Shown: positions 26,416-36,211, numbered from the stretch's first letter. The stretch: 64,000 nt of DNA from Pseudomonadota bacterium (GCA_023402175.1 JAEXCN010000353.1:1-64000); one strand, 5' to 3'. The notes: generated from the sequence alone by a model not told the origin. Program-made: numbers and translations.

Positions 26416-26612
26416 GCCGCTCGGATCCGCTGCCGGCAAACCACCGGGCGCAGTCTACAGCGTTACGGGCAGCGACGTGCGTGCGGTTGCGCTCGCGTTC
26501 TCTCCTCCTTGCCTTCGACCTACGCGAGGCGCGGAACGAGGCTCGCTCCGCCTCAATCCCGAGAGCCGTCGCCACGCCTTATCGCGTAGAGTTTCGCCTG
26601 AACGCCTTGGGA
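26416..26612. promoter_or_regulatory. Shared divergent control region of cassettes 2 and 3
   Basis: This 197-bp gap separates the first genes of two complete cassettes. It contains a nested hairpin: CTACGCG (26520-26526) pairs with CGCGTAG (26583-26589), and inside it GAGGCGcgGA (26526-26535) pairs with TCCGCCTC (26547-26554). A GGAAC (26533-26537) lies within the hairpin but no matching -10 was found. A common regulator could control both cassettes from here. Confidence 0.45.
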
Positions 26613-27707
26613 TTGCACGGCGGCGCGAGGAACCGGAGGTGGAGGTCGACGACGGCGTCGGGCGTGCTCTTGCTCTGTGCCTCGTGGGCATCGACGGCAG
26701 ACGCGGCACCGTTCGACCTCACGTGGACGGCGCCGGAGGGATGTCCGTCGCGCCAGGAGGTGGTCGCGGCGACGCGGGATCGCCTCGGCGAGAGCGAAAC
26801 GACTGCGCCGCCGGAGCTCTTCGTGCGCGGTACGGTGCTCGCAGACAAGGGGCGGTTCGTCGTCTCGTTCGTCGTGCAGGACGCGACTGGCGTGGACGTC
26901 GGAGAGCGCGAAGTACACGTGCAGGGGCAGAGCTGCCGGGCGATCGAAGGGCCTGCTGCGCTCGTGCTCGCGACGATGATCTCCGTCGTGCGACCTCGAG
27001 CCGAGACGTCTCCGAAGCCCCACGCCGTGCCGCGAGAGCCTGGAGCTGCGCCTGAAGAGCAAGGCGACGCCGCGCACCCGCGCGAGCCGATCCTCCCGAC
27101 GCACATCGGCCCGCCGGATCGAGCTCCAGCCGCGCTACGGCCCTCACCTGCGCCCGAGCCGAAGGTCGCGCCAGCGCCGCCATCACCTCCGTCACGTCGC
27201 GCGCTCGGCGTAGCGGCCGTCGGTTCGGCCGGGATCCTTCCGCGAGCAGGTGCCGGCGTCGCGCTGCGAGCCAGCTACCTCCATCGATCGGTTCTCTTCA
27301 TCGGGATCGAGTCGAGCTTCGAGACCGGCGCTTCGGTGCACGCCGGGCGCGGTGACGTCGGCTTCCAGCTCCTGAGCGGATCGCTTCTTACCGGCGCGCG
27401 CGTGGTGCGAGCGGCGGCGTTCGAGATCGTTCCCGTGCTCGCGGCGCGTGCAGGCGTCCTGCGGACGACGCCCAGCGGCTTCCAGGTCGTGAACGCGCAG
27501 GCGCATCCGATGGCGCTCGCGGGCGTCGGCGCCCTCTTGCGGGCGTCGCTCGGCGCGCACCTCCATGCGGAAGCTCTACCTCAAGCGGAGCTCGCGCTCG
27601 TCCGCGACGTCTTTCAGGCCGGCGAGGGCAGGACGACGTACTTGCTCCACCAGCCCTCGATCGTCGCTGCACGGCTCACGGTTGGCATTGGCTATGAATT
27701 TCCATAG
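26613..27707 (+). CDS. Small beta-barrel-like outer-membrane protein (cassette 3, first gene)
   Basis: This protein of about 364 aa starts most plausibly at TTG 26613 (TTG 26607 or GTG 26664 also possible), giving an Arg-rich n-region and the signal core GVLLLCASWASTADA. The mature N-domain (about 100 aa) has EGCPSRQEVVAATRD and a late CRAIEGPAALVLATMI, matching the other cassettes. A Pro/Glu/Ala linker (about 125-185) precedes strands ending TVGIGYEFP, an aromatic end typical of barrel proteins. The sigma gene follows after 59 bp. Confidence 0.7.
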   Translation: MHGGARNRRWRSTTASGVLLLCASWASTADAAPFDLTWTAPEGCPSRQEVVAATRDRLGESETTAPPELFVRGTVLADKGRFVVSFVVQDATGVDVGEREVHVQGQSCRAIEGPAALVLATMISVVRPRAETSPKPHAVPREPGAAPEEQGDAAHPREPILPTHIGPPDRAPAALRPSPAPEPKVAPAPPSPPSRRALGVAAVGSAGILPRAGAGVALRASYLHRSVLFIGIESSFETGASVHAGRGDVGFQLLSGSLLTGARVVRAAAFEIVPVLAARAGVLRTTPSGFQVVNAQAHPMALAGVGALLRASLGAHLHAEALPQAELALVRDVFQAGEGRTTYLLHQPSIVAARLTVGIGYEFP

Positions 27708-27766
27708 GTTGCGAAAATCGACAGGCACGCTTTAGAAAAATCCGAGCCACGAGCACTCAGAGCTGT

Positions 27767-28309
27767 GTGAACGCGTCGCTCCTTCGCGTCGTCGGCAGCG
27801 TGGTGGAGGCTCGTGAGAGCGCCACTTCTGAGCCGATGACGTTCGAAGATCTCTTCCACGGCTACCTCGAGTTCGTATGGCGTAGCCTGCGACACTTCGG
27901 CGTCGCCGAGAGGGATCTCGAGGACCAGACCCAGGAGGTCTTCCTCGTTGCGCACCGTCATCTCGCCGACGTGAACGTCGAACATCCGCGCGCGTGGCTC
28001 TACGGAATCGCGCGCCGATGCGCGGCGGGGTATCGGCGGCGCAGCCATCGTCGTCACGAGACGAGCGTCGAGGCCGTCCCCGAGAGCAGTCACAGCCGCG
28101 ATCCGGCTGCGGGGGTCGAAATCGATCGCCTCGCGCCTGTCCTCGCGATGCTCGACGAGGACAAGCGCACCGTATTCCTCCTCCACGACGTGGAAGAAAT
28201 GCCGATGCGCGAGGTCGCCGAGGCCGTCGGCTGCCAGCTCTCTACCGCGTACGCACGGCTCTACGCCGCGCGCCGCGAGCTCGCGAAGGCCATTCGAGAG
28301 GCTCCATGA
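27767..28309 (+). CDS. ECF-type RNA polymerase sigma factor (cassette 3)
   Basis: This 180-aa protein starts at GTG. Region 2 contains FVWRSLRHFGV, LEDQTQEVFLVAHRHL and AWLYGIARRCAAGYRRR. Region 4 contains KRTVFLLHDVEEMPMREV with the helix-turn-helix QLSTAYARLYAARRE. The sequence resembles the cassette 2 sigma factor more than the cassette 1 and 4 ones by eye. Its TGA overlaps the ATG of the anti-sigma candidate by 4 bases. Predicted to drive the cassette 3 lipoprotein operon. Confidence 0.9.
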   Translation: MNASLLRVVGSVVEARESATSEPMTFEDLFHGYLEFVWRSLRHFGVAERDLEDQTQEVFLVAHRHLADVNVEHPRAWLYGIARRCAAGYRRRSHRRHETSVEAVPESSHSRDPAAGVEIDRLAPVLAMLDEDKRTVFLLHDVEEMPMREVAEAVGCQLSTAYARLYAARRELAKAIREAP

Positions 28310-29184
28310 AGATCGATCCCCCCGACGCCCCGAACAGCCCTCTCGTCACCGACGAAGGCGGCGACGCGGAGTCGCTCCGGGACGCCGTGCGTGCGCTGCG
28401 AAGCCCGCGCCCGAGCCCTGAAGCTGCGGCGCGCATCACGAAGCACCTCGTGGCAGCAGGCGCGCTCGCTCCGGGACTTGCCCCGGAGAAGCTGGCCGGC
28501 TCGAGCTCGGCCGCGCGTACCGCGAGCAGGCTCGGACACTACAAGGCGAGCGCGCTCGTGCTCGCGGTCGCGGTCGGCACCCTGGTCGCGGCACGTGGAA
28601 CGTGGACCTCCGACGCGCCTTCGGTCGCGAGCGCCGGCGCTGCTGCGACCTCGCCCGCCGCCGCTCCGGCGAGCACCGCGCCGAGCGGGGCCGAGCGTGA
28701 CGTCGAAGCGAAGCGCATGCCCGAGATCGATGCCCCGGCGCCGGTCACCGCCGTCTCGGTCGACGCGCTGCCTTCCGCAGCGCCGAAAGCGCGCGCATCG
28801 GCCGGCGCGGGATCGTCGAACGACGGGAGCGCCCGCACGATGTCCGAGCGTGCCGCTGCGAAGACCGCCACGCCGGAGTTGCTGCTCGTTCGGCGGGCGC
28901 AAGACGCGCTCGTCTCGGACCCGGCGCGCGCGCTGTCGCTCGCGAACGAGCACGCCTCGCTCTTCCCGGGTGGCGAGCTCACGCAGGAGCGCGAGGTCGT
29001 CGCCGTCGACGCGCTCTCGAAGCTCGGCCGGCGAGAGGACGCGCTCCTCCGCGCCCGTGCGCTCGTCCGCAAGTTCCCGCGGACTCCATACGTGGCGCAT
29101 CTCGAAAAGGCGATCGGCCAGCCGCTGACCGTCCACGACGCGCACGGCGAGGCAGCGAATCACGACTTCAACTCGACGCCGTGA
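28306..29184 (+). CDS. Single-pass membrane regulator, putative anti-sigma factor (cassette 3)
   Basis: This 292-aa protein starts at the ATGA overlap with the sigma gene. A cytoplasmic domain of about 79 residues has helices SLRDAVRALR and AAARITKHLVAAG. One membrane segment (about 80-97) follows, then a long Ala/Ser/Pro-rich linker and a TPR-like end (about 205-275) with ARALSLANEHASLFPGG and DALSKLGRREDALLRARAL. It is the longest of the four, owing to the linker. No zinc motif is seen. Confidence 0.72.
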   Translation: MKIDPPDAPNSPLVTDEGGDAESLRDAVRALRSPRPSPEAAARITKHLVAAGALAPGLAPEKLAGSSSAARTASRLGHYKASALVLAVAVGTLVAARGTWTSDAPSVASAGAAATSPAAAPASTAPSGAERDVEAKRMPEIDAPAPVTAVSVDALPSAAPKARASAGAGSSNDGSARTMSERAAAKTATPELLLVRRAQDALVSDPARALSLANEHASLFPGGELTQEREVVAVDALSKLGRREDALLRARALVRKFPRTPYVAHLEKAIGQPLTVHDAHGEAANHDFNSTP

Positions 29185-29215
29185 CTTCTGTCACGGCTTG
29201 CCGCGAAAGAACCGC

Positions 29216-30478
29216 ATGAACATGTATCGACGCTTCGCTCGGCGCGGGGTGGAGGTGATGCTCCTCCTCGGAACGTCCGCGCTGCTCGCCTCGATCTTCG
29301 GAGGTTGCTCGAGCACCGTGTCCGTCGCCGAGTCCCCGAACGAGGGGCAAGGTGGTTTCGGCTCTTCGGAGGCGGCCGACGGCGGCGACGCCTCGGTCTC
29401 CCGACCGGACATGCTCCTTCAATGCGTCGCTACGGAATGCCCATTTCCGTATACGACGTGTGAGACGGACAAGCCGACGTACAAATGTGAAATCAACCTC
29501 ATGAACGACCCGCGCAACTGCGGTGCGTGCGGCGTCAGTTGCGAGGACTACGGCCCGATCGGCATGATCGGCCAATGCGTCGAGGGGAAGTGTGATTTTC
29601 AATGCATGATCGCGGTCGAGGACCCGATCATGAACCTGAAGAACTGCAACGGGATCCTCGACGACGGCTGCGAAGTCGACGTCTACAGCGACCCGATGAA
29701 CTGCGGCGTCTGCGGGAACAAGTGCGATGCCGGCGTCTCGTGCATCGAGGGTCGATGTGGTTGCCCGGCGGGACTCACGCTCTGCAACGGCAGTTGCGTC
29801 AATCTCGAGACGGACGACCGCAACTGCGGTGAATGCGGGCGGCAGTGTCCCTTCATCCCCGAGGACGGACCGTTCGCCGGCTGCGAGATCATCGACAAGC
29901 ATGCACAAGCCAAGTGCATGAACCGCGTCTGCGGAAACCTCGCGTGCCAGAATGGCTGGGGCGACTGCGACAAGGACATGTCCCAATGTCCGAAGGCCCC
30001 GAACGGCGCCTGGTCTGGCTGCGAGACGCCCGTGACCACGATGGAGAACTGCGGCGCTTGCGGGAACAAGTGCCAGCCCGGTCAGATCTGCGGCCGCGCC
30101 GGGTTCGAGATCAAGTGCATCGACACGTGCGACAAGCTCGGGCTCACCGACTGCGGGCAGGCCGGCGAATATGGTGGCGGCTGCCGGGATCTCAACAACG
30201 ACGTGCACTACTGCGGCTCGTGCGTGAACGACTGCCCGAGTGCCGGTCCTCACCAGAATGCGACGTGCAACAAGGGCAGCTGCGAATACCCGTGCGACGA
30301 CGGCTGGGCGGATTGCAATGGCGATCTCGCGGACGGTTGTGAGGTCAACATCATGATCAATCCGAACAACTGCGGTGGGTGCGGAATCACCTGCGACGGT
30401 GTCCTCGGCCAGCCGTGCATCGAAGGAAAGTGCCTCACGCGCGATTGCGCCGACGACGCCGGGGTGGGGACGAAATGA
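29216..30478 (+). CDS. Cys-rich lipoprotein with six NCGACG modules (cassette 3)
   Basis: This 420-aa lipoprotein (ATG 29216; ATG 29222 possible) has an unusually basic n-region and lipobox FGGC (Cys31). After a Gly/Asp spacer and CVATECPFPYTTC come six modules: NCGACGVSC, NCGVCGNKC, NCGECGRQC, NCGACGNKC, YCGSCVNDC and NCGGCGITC. The fifth again lacks the second Gly. Cys-rich linkers such as GCRDLNNDV and DGCEV recur between modules. The stop overlaps the type A propeller ATG by 4 bases. Confidence 0.83.
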   Translation: MNMYRRFARRGVEVMLLLGTSALLASIFGGCSSTVSVAESPNEGQGGFGSSEAADGGDASVSRPDMLLQCVATECPFPYTTCETDKPTYKCEINLMNDPRNCGACGVSCEDYGPIGMIGQCVEGKCDFQCMIAVEDPIMNLKNCNGILDDGCEVDVYSDPMNCGVCGNKCDAGVSCIEGRCGCPAGLTLCNGSCVNLETDDRNCGECGRQCPFIPEDGPFAGCEIIDKHAQAKCMNRVCGNLACQNGWGDCDKDMSQCPKAPNGAWSGCETPVTTMENCGACGNKCQPGQICGRAGFEIKCIDTCDKLGLTDCGQAGEYGGGCRDLNNDVHYCGSCVNDCPSAGPHQNATCNKGSCEYPCDDGWADCNGDLADGCEVNIMINPNNCGGCGITCDGVLGQPCIEGKCLTRDCADDAGVGTK

Positions 30479-31722
30479 AGCTCTCGCTCCAGTCACGCTC
30501 GCTTGCTCCGCTCGTCGTGCTCGGATCGGCGATCGGCTTCGTTGCAGTCTTCGCCAACTGTGCGGTGAGTGAAGAGCAGCCCGTTGCTCCGCCGGATCGC
30601 AGCGTCACGATCGGGGCTCCGGACGCGTCCGACGTGCCCGATGCCGACGCCTCGTGTGACGCTTCGGATCCGGGGTGCGCAGTCGTCCCTGACTGCTCCC
30701 AGGTCGAGTGGTGCCTCGTCGAGTCCGGCGTCCGCTCTTCGGAACGCCTCAACTCGGTCTGGGGATCGAGCAAGTCGGACGTCTGGGCCGTTGGCTCGCG
30801 AGGATCGGTCGTTCACTACGACGGTGCCACGTGGAAGGCGGTTCCGATCGACAACAAGTCGACGTTCTTCGCCATCTGGGGCAGCGGGCCGAACGACGTT
30901 TGGGCGATCAGCGACACGATGACGATCATGCGCACGGACGGGTTCAAGAACGGCGGCGCCACGTGGACGCGCCTCCCGTCGCTCAGCGTGAATCCCTACT
31001 ACGAGACGGCGACCACGGTGATGTTCGGATTCGGACCGGACAATTTCCGAATCGGCACGTATCCCAAGGACGATGCGCCGAACCAGACGTCCGGCAACAT
31101 GCTCGTCAAGAAAGCAGGCGACGTGCAGGAGGGCAAGAGCCCGCTCACGCGCGTCGGCGGCCTGAAGGGAACCGTGACGGGGATCTGGGGAAGCTCGCCG
31201 GACGACGTCTGGATCCTCGTCGACAATCGCAGGACCAACAACAACTACCAGGGATCACCGATCGAAGCTGGCAAGACGCTTCACGGCCGCCCGGCGGCAG
31301 CGGGCGCCGACACCAAAGGCGACACGCTGGCCTGGACGGTGGTGGACAGCCAGGCGACGGTCGTGCTCCACGGGATCTGGGGCAGCTCGGCGGCCGACGT
31401 CTGGGCCGTCGGCGATCACGGCACCATCCGGCACATCTACCCGAACGATCTCCGCTGGCAGGTAGTCGACTCGCCGACGACGGCGAACCTGCGCGCCATC
31501 TGGGGGACCGGTCCCAACGACATTTGGGTCGTCGGCGACGAGGGGACGATCCTCCACTACGACGGCTTCGACTTCAAACCCGCGACCACACAGCTTCCGA
31601 AGGGGAAGCAGCCCAACTTGTACGGCATCTGGGGCAGCGGCCCGAATGACGTTTGGGTCGTCGGCGAGCACGCCGTCTTGCATTACGAGGGCGCGAAGGC
31701 GCCGCCGCCGGGAGGTCCGTGA
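30475..31722 (+). CDS. Seven-repeat propeller lipoprotein, type A (cassette 3)
   Basis: This 415-aa lipoprotein starts in an ATGA overlap and is anchored at Cys29 (FANCAV, matching FASCAV in cassette 2). An Asp/Ala/Pro spacer and the segment SQVEWCLV precede seven blades: WGSSKSDVWAVG, WGSGPNDVWAIS, a weaker FGFGPDNFRIG, WGSSPDDVWILV, WGSSAADVWAVG, WGTGPNDIWVVG and WGSGPNDVWVVG. The last blades are very close to cassette 2, with almost identical ILHYDGxxFxPATxQLP. It is followed by the type B gene with a 1-base overlap. Confidence 0.83.
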   Translation: MKLSLQSRSLAPLVVLGSAIGFVAVFANCAVSEEQPVAPPDRSVTIGAPDASDVPDADASCDASDPGCAVVPDCSQVEWCLVESGVRSSERLNSVWGSSKSDVWAVGSRGSVVHYDGATWKAVPIDNKSTFFAIWGSGPNDVWAISDTMTIMRTDGFKNGGATWTRLPSLSVNPYYETATTVMFGFGPDNFRIGTYPKDDAPNQTSGNMLVKKAGDVQEGKSPLTRVGGLKGTVTGIWGSSPDDVWILVDNRRTNNNYQGSPIEAGKTLHGRPAAAGADTKGDTLAWTVVDSQATVVLHGIWGSSAADVWAVGDHGTIRHIYPNDLRWQVVDSPTTANLRAIWGTGPNDIWVVGDEGTILHYDGFDFKPATTQLPKGKQPNLYGIWGSGPNDVWVVGEHAVLHYEGAKAPPPGGP

Positions 31723-32954
31723 TGAATGTTCGCTTTCGAGGGTCTCTCCTCGTAGCCGTTGGGCTCCTCTCCGCGCTCGCCCTCTCCGGCGCGGCGTGTG
31801 CCACCACGGATGTCCCCGTCGGCACCATCGATGACGGCGACGGGAACAAGCTCACCGGAGACGCGGGACCCGCGACCGAACCGGACGCGACGGGCGACGA
31901 CGCCGGCCAGGAGGCGAGCCTGCCTCCGACTCGTACGTGCTCGGATCAGGGCTTCTGCCATACCGACATCCCCGAAGAAGCGACGCTCACCAGCGTCTGG
32001 GGTGACGGCGCAGGTGTCGTGTGGTCCGTGAGCGCGCAGGGCACGATCTATCGCTGGGACGGAGCACACTGGAACGTCCATCAGGAGATCGCGGGCGCGG
32101 AGCTCTCGGTCGTCTGGGGAAGCAGCGCCACGGACGTCTGGGTGGCCGGTTCGAAGGGCCTCCTTCACGGCACTGGAAGCAGCGCCGCCACCCTGAGCTT
32201 CGCGCCGCTCGCCGACTTGCCAGGCGATCCTTCGATCGCGCTCACGTCGATCTGGGGCTCGGGAGCCAACGACATCTGGGCTGTCGGCTGGGCGCAAGAT
32301 CCGTCGAGCCACGCGCTCAGCGGACGTGTCCTCCACTTCAAAGGTGCCCAGGACGGATGGAGCGAAATCACGCTCGACGTTCCCCGCGAGTACGAGTGGG
32401 ATCCCGATCCCGCGGTCGCTCCGCTCGGCGTCTTCGGCTCGGCGTCGACCGGCGCGTGGGTGCAGGGAGCCTGGATGGACAATCAAGGCAATGCGGTCGC
32501 CGTCCTCTTCCGCATCGCGCCCGGCACCGAGGAGGCCGTTCGGGTCCGTATCCCCGAAGGAGACGACTATCCCCCACGCCACTATCCGCTGACGGGCACG
32601 GGCGTGACGGATGACGGTACGGTCTGGTTGGGAGCGGTATCGCGATCGGGGCGGCACCGATACATCCGCGGAAAAGCTCCGTACGCCACGCAGGATTGGG
32701 AGCTGCTCTATCGACCGCAATACGAATCCGATCCCCATCTCTTCTGGGGAAAGTCGGGAAAGGACGCCTGGCAGGTCGGTGACTTCGGACGACTCCGTCA
32801 TTGGGACGGAGCGAAGTGGACGCAGGCTGTCATCATGGTGACGAGCGCGCCGGTGAAGAGCGATCTCTTCGGAGCGTGGGCCGCCAGCAGCGACGACTTC
32901 TGGGTCGTCGGCGACGGAATCGCCCTGCACAAGATGCCCCCTTCCGCGCCGTGA
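31722..32954 (+). CDS. Seven-repeat propeller lipoprotein, type B (cassette 3)
   Basis: This 410-aa lipoprotein starts at an ATG sharing one base with the previous TGA. A perfect GGAGGT site lies 5 nt upstream, inside the end of the type A gene. The anchor is Cys26; after an Asp/Gly spacer the start module reads CSDQGFCHT. Repeats include WGDGAGVVWSVS, WGSSATDVWVAG, WGSGANDIWAVG and a final SDDFWVVGDGIALHK. It is clearly the counterpart of the cassette 2 type B protein. Confidence 0.83.
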   Translation: MNVRFRGSLLVAVGLLSALALSGAACATTDVPVGTIDDGDGNKLTGDAGPATEPDATGDDAGQEASLPPTRTCSDQGFCHTDIPEEATLTSVWGDGAGVVWSVSAQGTIYRWDGAHWNVHQEIAGAELSVVWGSSATDVWVAGSKGLLHGTGSSAATLSFAPLADLPGDPSIALTSIWGSGANDIWAVGWAQDPSSHALSGRVLHFKGAQDGWSEITLDVPREYEWDPDPAVAPLGVFGSASTGAWVQGAWMDNQGNAVAVLFRIAPGTEEAVRVRIPEGDDYPPRHYPLTGTGVTDDGTVWLGAVSRSGRHRYIRGKAPYATQDWELLYRPQYESDPHLFWGKSGKDAWQVGDFGRLRHWDGAKWTQAVIMVTSAPVKSDLFGAWAASSDDFWVVGDGIALHKMPPSAP

Positions 32955-32965
32955 GGACACGAACG

Positions 32966-34345
32966 ATGAAACGAACGTACACGTGCGGCTTCGCGGTCGT
33001 GGCGGCAGCGCTCGCCGGCGGGGCCGTGCTCGCGTGCAGCGACGACAGTCGCGTGATCTCGTCGGACCACGAAGACGCCGCGGCTCCCCCTGCGTCGACG
33101 TCGTCCGAAACGACGTCCGATGGATCGGCGCCACCCCCTGCGCAGAAGCCGCCGTTCGATCCGGCCGACGAGAGCGTGGCGTGCGCGCAGGAGCCGTGTG
33201 CCGTCGAGCTCGTCGCCGGAGAGAATCACTTCTGCGCGCGCATGAGCAGCGGCGCGATCCGATGCTGGGGCGCAAACGGCGCCGGCGTCCTCGGTCGCGC
33301 ACCGTCGCCTGACGATCCCCCGTCCGTGGGCACCATCGAAGGGCCGTCCGGCACGAAGCAGCTCAGCGCAGGCGGCACGACGACGTGCGCGCTCGCAAGC
33401 GACGATACGGTCCATTGCTGGGGCAACAACAGCGACGGCCTCCTCGGCCTCCAAGCCGACACGGTCGTCGCCGATGGAGATGCCCATCCGAGCCCCACGC
33501 CCGTCGCGCTCCCGGGCCCTGCGGTGCGCGTCGACATCGGCCCGCGCACCGGCTGCGCGATCCTCGCCATCGGACAGACGTGGTGCTGGGGCTACAACGG
33601 CACGGCGCAGCTCGGGCGACCGACGACCGAGACGCTCGGCGCACCCGCATTGACCCCGCTCGCCGGGCTCAGGGCCGTGCGAACGGCACACGGCTCGTAC
33701 ACGAGCCTCGCCGTCACAGAGGACGGTGAAGTCGTCAGCTGGGGCACCGTCGGTGGCGCTCGAGCGAACCTCTCTGGACGCATGGCTTCGATGGAGCTCG
33801 ATCCGAACCCGCTGTCCATCGGCCTCGGCAAGGTGACGCGGCTGGCCGTCTCGTCGAGCACCGAGGTCCAGGCGCCTTATCCGCGGCCGGTCGAGGTGTA
33901 CGGACATGCGTGCGCCGTCGCCGGCGGTGACGCGTATTGCTGGGGCCGGAGCCAGTACGCGGCGCTCGGCACGGGCAGCCCGGATATCTCGCTGAGACCG
34001 CAAAAGACCGGCGTCGAAACCGGTCGCGCGTGGATCCAGCAAGTGGCCGTCGGCGGCGAGACGACGTGCATCCGTCTGACGAACGGCGCTGTCCAGTGCG
34101 CGGGCGACAATCGATTCGGCACGCTCGGGATCGGCGACGACGCCGGCGCGAAGTTCTCGATGGCGTTCAGACCGGCGACGGAGCTCGACGCCCATGCGGT
34201 CGGCATCGCGGTCACGCGCTCCGCCGTCTGCGCACTCTTGAAGACGGGACAGGTCACATGCTGGGGCGCGAACGACGCAGGGCAGCTCGGGCAGGGAACG
34301 AAAGACGACGAGCCGCACGGGGCTCCCGTCACCGTGAAGTTCTGA
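32966..34345 (+). CDS. RCC1-repeat propeller lipoprotein (cassette 3)
   Basis: This 459-aa lipoprotein (ATG 32966, GAGG about 9 nt upstream) is anchored at Cys24 in VLACSDD. A Ser/Thr/Pro spacer precedes seven blades: CWGANGAGVLG, CWGNNSDGLLG, CWGYNGTAQLG, SWGTVGG, CWGRSQYAALG, CAGDNRFGTLG and CWGANDAGQLG. The fourth and sixth blades deviate in the same way as in cassette 2, supporting descent from one ancestral gene. The segment CAVELVAGENHFCARMS is shared with cassette 2. Likely a protein-binding propeller. Confidence 0.88.
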   Translation: MKRTYTCGFAVVAAALAGGAVLACSDDSRVISSDHEDAAAPPASTSSETTSDGSAPPPAQKPPFDPADESVACAQEPCAVELVAGENHFCARMSSGAIRCWGANGAGVLGRAPSPDDPPSVGTIEGPSGTKQLSAGGTTTCALASDDTVHCWGNNSDGLLGLQADTVVADGDAHPSPTPVALPGPAVRVDIGPRTGCAILAIGQTWCWGYNGTAQLGRPTTETLGAPALTPLAGLRAVRTAHGSYTSLAVTEDGEVVSWGTVGGARANLSGRMASMELDPNPLSIGLGKVTRLAVSSSTEVQAPYPRPVEVYGHACAVAGGDAYCWGRSQYAALGTGSPDISLRPQKTGVETGRAWIQQVAVGGETTCIRLTNGAVQCAGDNRFGTLGIGDDAGAKFSMAFRPATELDAHAVGIAVTRSAVCALLKTGQVTCWGANDAGQLGQGTKDDEPHGAPVTVKF

Positions 34346-34359
34346 GAGGTGTGTCCGTC

Positions 34360-36177
34360 ATGAGCTTTTCCAATCACCCGTCTCGTACCCTCCTCGGCGT
34401 CGGGGTCATCCTCGGTATCGTCGCCGCCGCGGCCTGCTCGGGATCGGATCGCACGTTCGTCGGCTCCGACAACCAGTTCGGCGGGGACGATTCCGGCGCG
34501 CCTGCCGAGCCAATCGAGTGCAGCAAGCACTGCTCGCGCGACCTCAAGCAGGTCCTCGATGGGTGCAAAGGCGCCGAGACGCTCGTCCAGCAATGCAATC
34601 CCGACCAGGGCTGCGGGGGCGAGTCGTGCATCGGCGCCTGCGACGCAGCAAAGGCGCAGCGTTCGTCAGCCGGTTGTGAGTTCCTCACGCTGCCACCGGA
34701 GGACGCCACCGGCGTCAACGGCGCATGTTTCGCCGCGCTCGTCGCGAACACGTGGGATCGGGAGATCACGCTCTCGGCCGAATACGACGAACAGCCGCTC
34801 GACATCTCCGGCTCGACGTACATCGTCGATCGGAAAGGAAGCTCGGGCTCCGAGACCTACACGCCGCTGAAGGGACCGCTCCCCGCGGGGCAGGTCGCGG
34901 TGGTGCTCCTCTCCGATCAGTCGCCGGCAAAGGACGCTCCGGGCAGTCCGATCGTCCACTGTCCCCCAGGCACGAAGGCGGCGCTCGACTTCGATCCGCT
35001 GAGGCACGGAACCGTCGTCACGAAGTCGTTCCGGATCAAGACCGACGCTCCGGTCGCCGCGTATGCGAGCTACCCGTACGGCGGCGAGGTCGGCAAGTAC
35101 CCGACGGCGACGCTCCTATTGCCGATCTCGACCTGGGACAAGAACTACATCGCGGTTAGCCCATTCGACTTCCCATTCGACTTCTGGGCTCAGGTTCCGA
35201 ACCATCGCTGGCTGCAAATCGTCGCCTCGGAAAACGACACGGACGTGACGATCACGCCCAACGCGGACATCGCAGCGACGCCGGAGACGGCGCCCGCGTA
35301 CCAGGGTGAAGCGACGACGTACAAGCTGTCACGTGGGCAGGTCCTCCAGATCATGCAACCGGGCGTGAACCTCACCGGTTCGCCGATCTCGTCCACGAAG
35401 CCGATCGGCCTCTTCGGCGGCTCTTCGGCGACGTTCCTCGCCGCGACCGCCGCCGACGTCCTCGGCCAGCAGATCCCCGCGGTGGCGCAGTGGGGATCGC
35501 GCTACGCCGTTGTGCCGTTCCTCTCGCGCATCCAGACCTTCAACAGCGAGTTCCACGAGAACGTGCCGTACACGATCGTGGGGGCGGTCGACGGCACCGT
35601 CCTCGAGTACGCGCCCTCGCGTCCGAACGGTGCGCCCGAGCGGCTCTCCGCGGGAGAGTCGGCGAACTTCTTCACCGACCAGGTCTTCGTCGTGAAGAGC
35701 CAGGATAGGGATCATCCGATCTACGTCTCGGTCTACATGACGGGCTCGGCGTACGGGAACGGCACGGGACGGCTCACGACGGGAGATCCGGATTTCGTGA
35801 ACGTCCCTCCGGCCGACCAGTTCCTCGACCGGTACGTGTTCTTCACGGACTACACGTATCCGGACACGTCGCTCACGATCGTTCGCCAGAAGGAATCCAA
35901 TGGATTCAATCCCGTCATCCTCGAATGCGCCGGCGAGGTCACGACGTTCAAGCCGCTCGACGGTGAGAACGGTGAATTCGAATATGCGTGGGTCAAGCTG
36001 ACCGAGGGATATGTCCAGCAGACGTTCGGCGACAAGAAGTGTGGATACGGCCGGCAAGAGGCACACAGCGACGGGCCGTTCGCGATCACGGTCTGGGGGA
36101 CGGGCCTCGCGTCGAGCTACGGCTACGTCGCCGGAACGGGGCTGCGTCCGATCAACAACTACGATCCGATCAAGTGA
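34360..36177 (+). CDS. IgGFc-binding-domain lipoprotein (cassette 3)
   Basis: This 605-aa protein has a GAGAGGT site 7 nt before its ATG. It is anchored at Cys26 (AAAACSGS), followed by a short Asp/Gly spacer and a Cys module starting CSRDLKQVLDGC that is nearly the same as in cassette 2. The large domain (about 120-600) includes VANTWDREITLSAEY, YASYPYGG, ATLLLPISTWDKNY, GDPDFVNVPPADQFLDRY and HSDGPFAITVWGTG. The whole cassette before it is in the same orientation with gaps under 40 bp. Confidence 0.88.
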   Translation: MSFSNHPSRTLLGVGVILGIVAAAACSGSDRTFVGSDNQFGGDDSGAPAEPIECSKHCSRDLKQVLDGCKGAETLVQQCNPDQGCGGESCIGACDAAKAQRSSAGCEFLTLPPEDATGVNGACFAALVANTWDREITLSAEYDEQPLDISGSTYIVDRKGSSGSETYTPLKGPLPAGQVAVVLLSDQSPAKDAPGSPIVHCPPGTKAALDFDPLRHGTVVTKSFRIKTDAPVAAYASYPYGGEVGKYPTATLLLPISTWDKNYIAVSPFDFPFDFWAQVPNHRWLQIVASENDTDVTITPNADIAATPETAPAYQGEATTYKLSRGQVLQIMQPGVNLTGSPISSTKPIGLFGGSSATFLAATAADVLGQQIPAVAQWGSRYAVVPFLSRIQTFNSEFHENVPYTIVGAVDGTVLEYAPSRPNGAPERLSAGESANFFTDQVFVVKSQDRDHPIYVSVYMTGSAYGNGTGRLTTGDPDFVNVPPADQFLDRYVFFTDYTYPDTSLTIVRQKESNGFNPVILECAGEVTTFKPLDGENGEFEYAWVKLTEGYVQQTFGDKKCGYGRQEAHSDGPFAITVWGTGLASSYGYVAGTGLRPINNYDPIK

Positions 36178-36211
36178 CCGCGTGGGCGAACGTTGCTGAA
36201 CCCGAGTGCGA

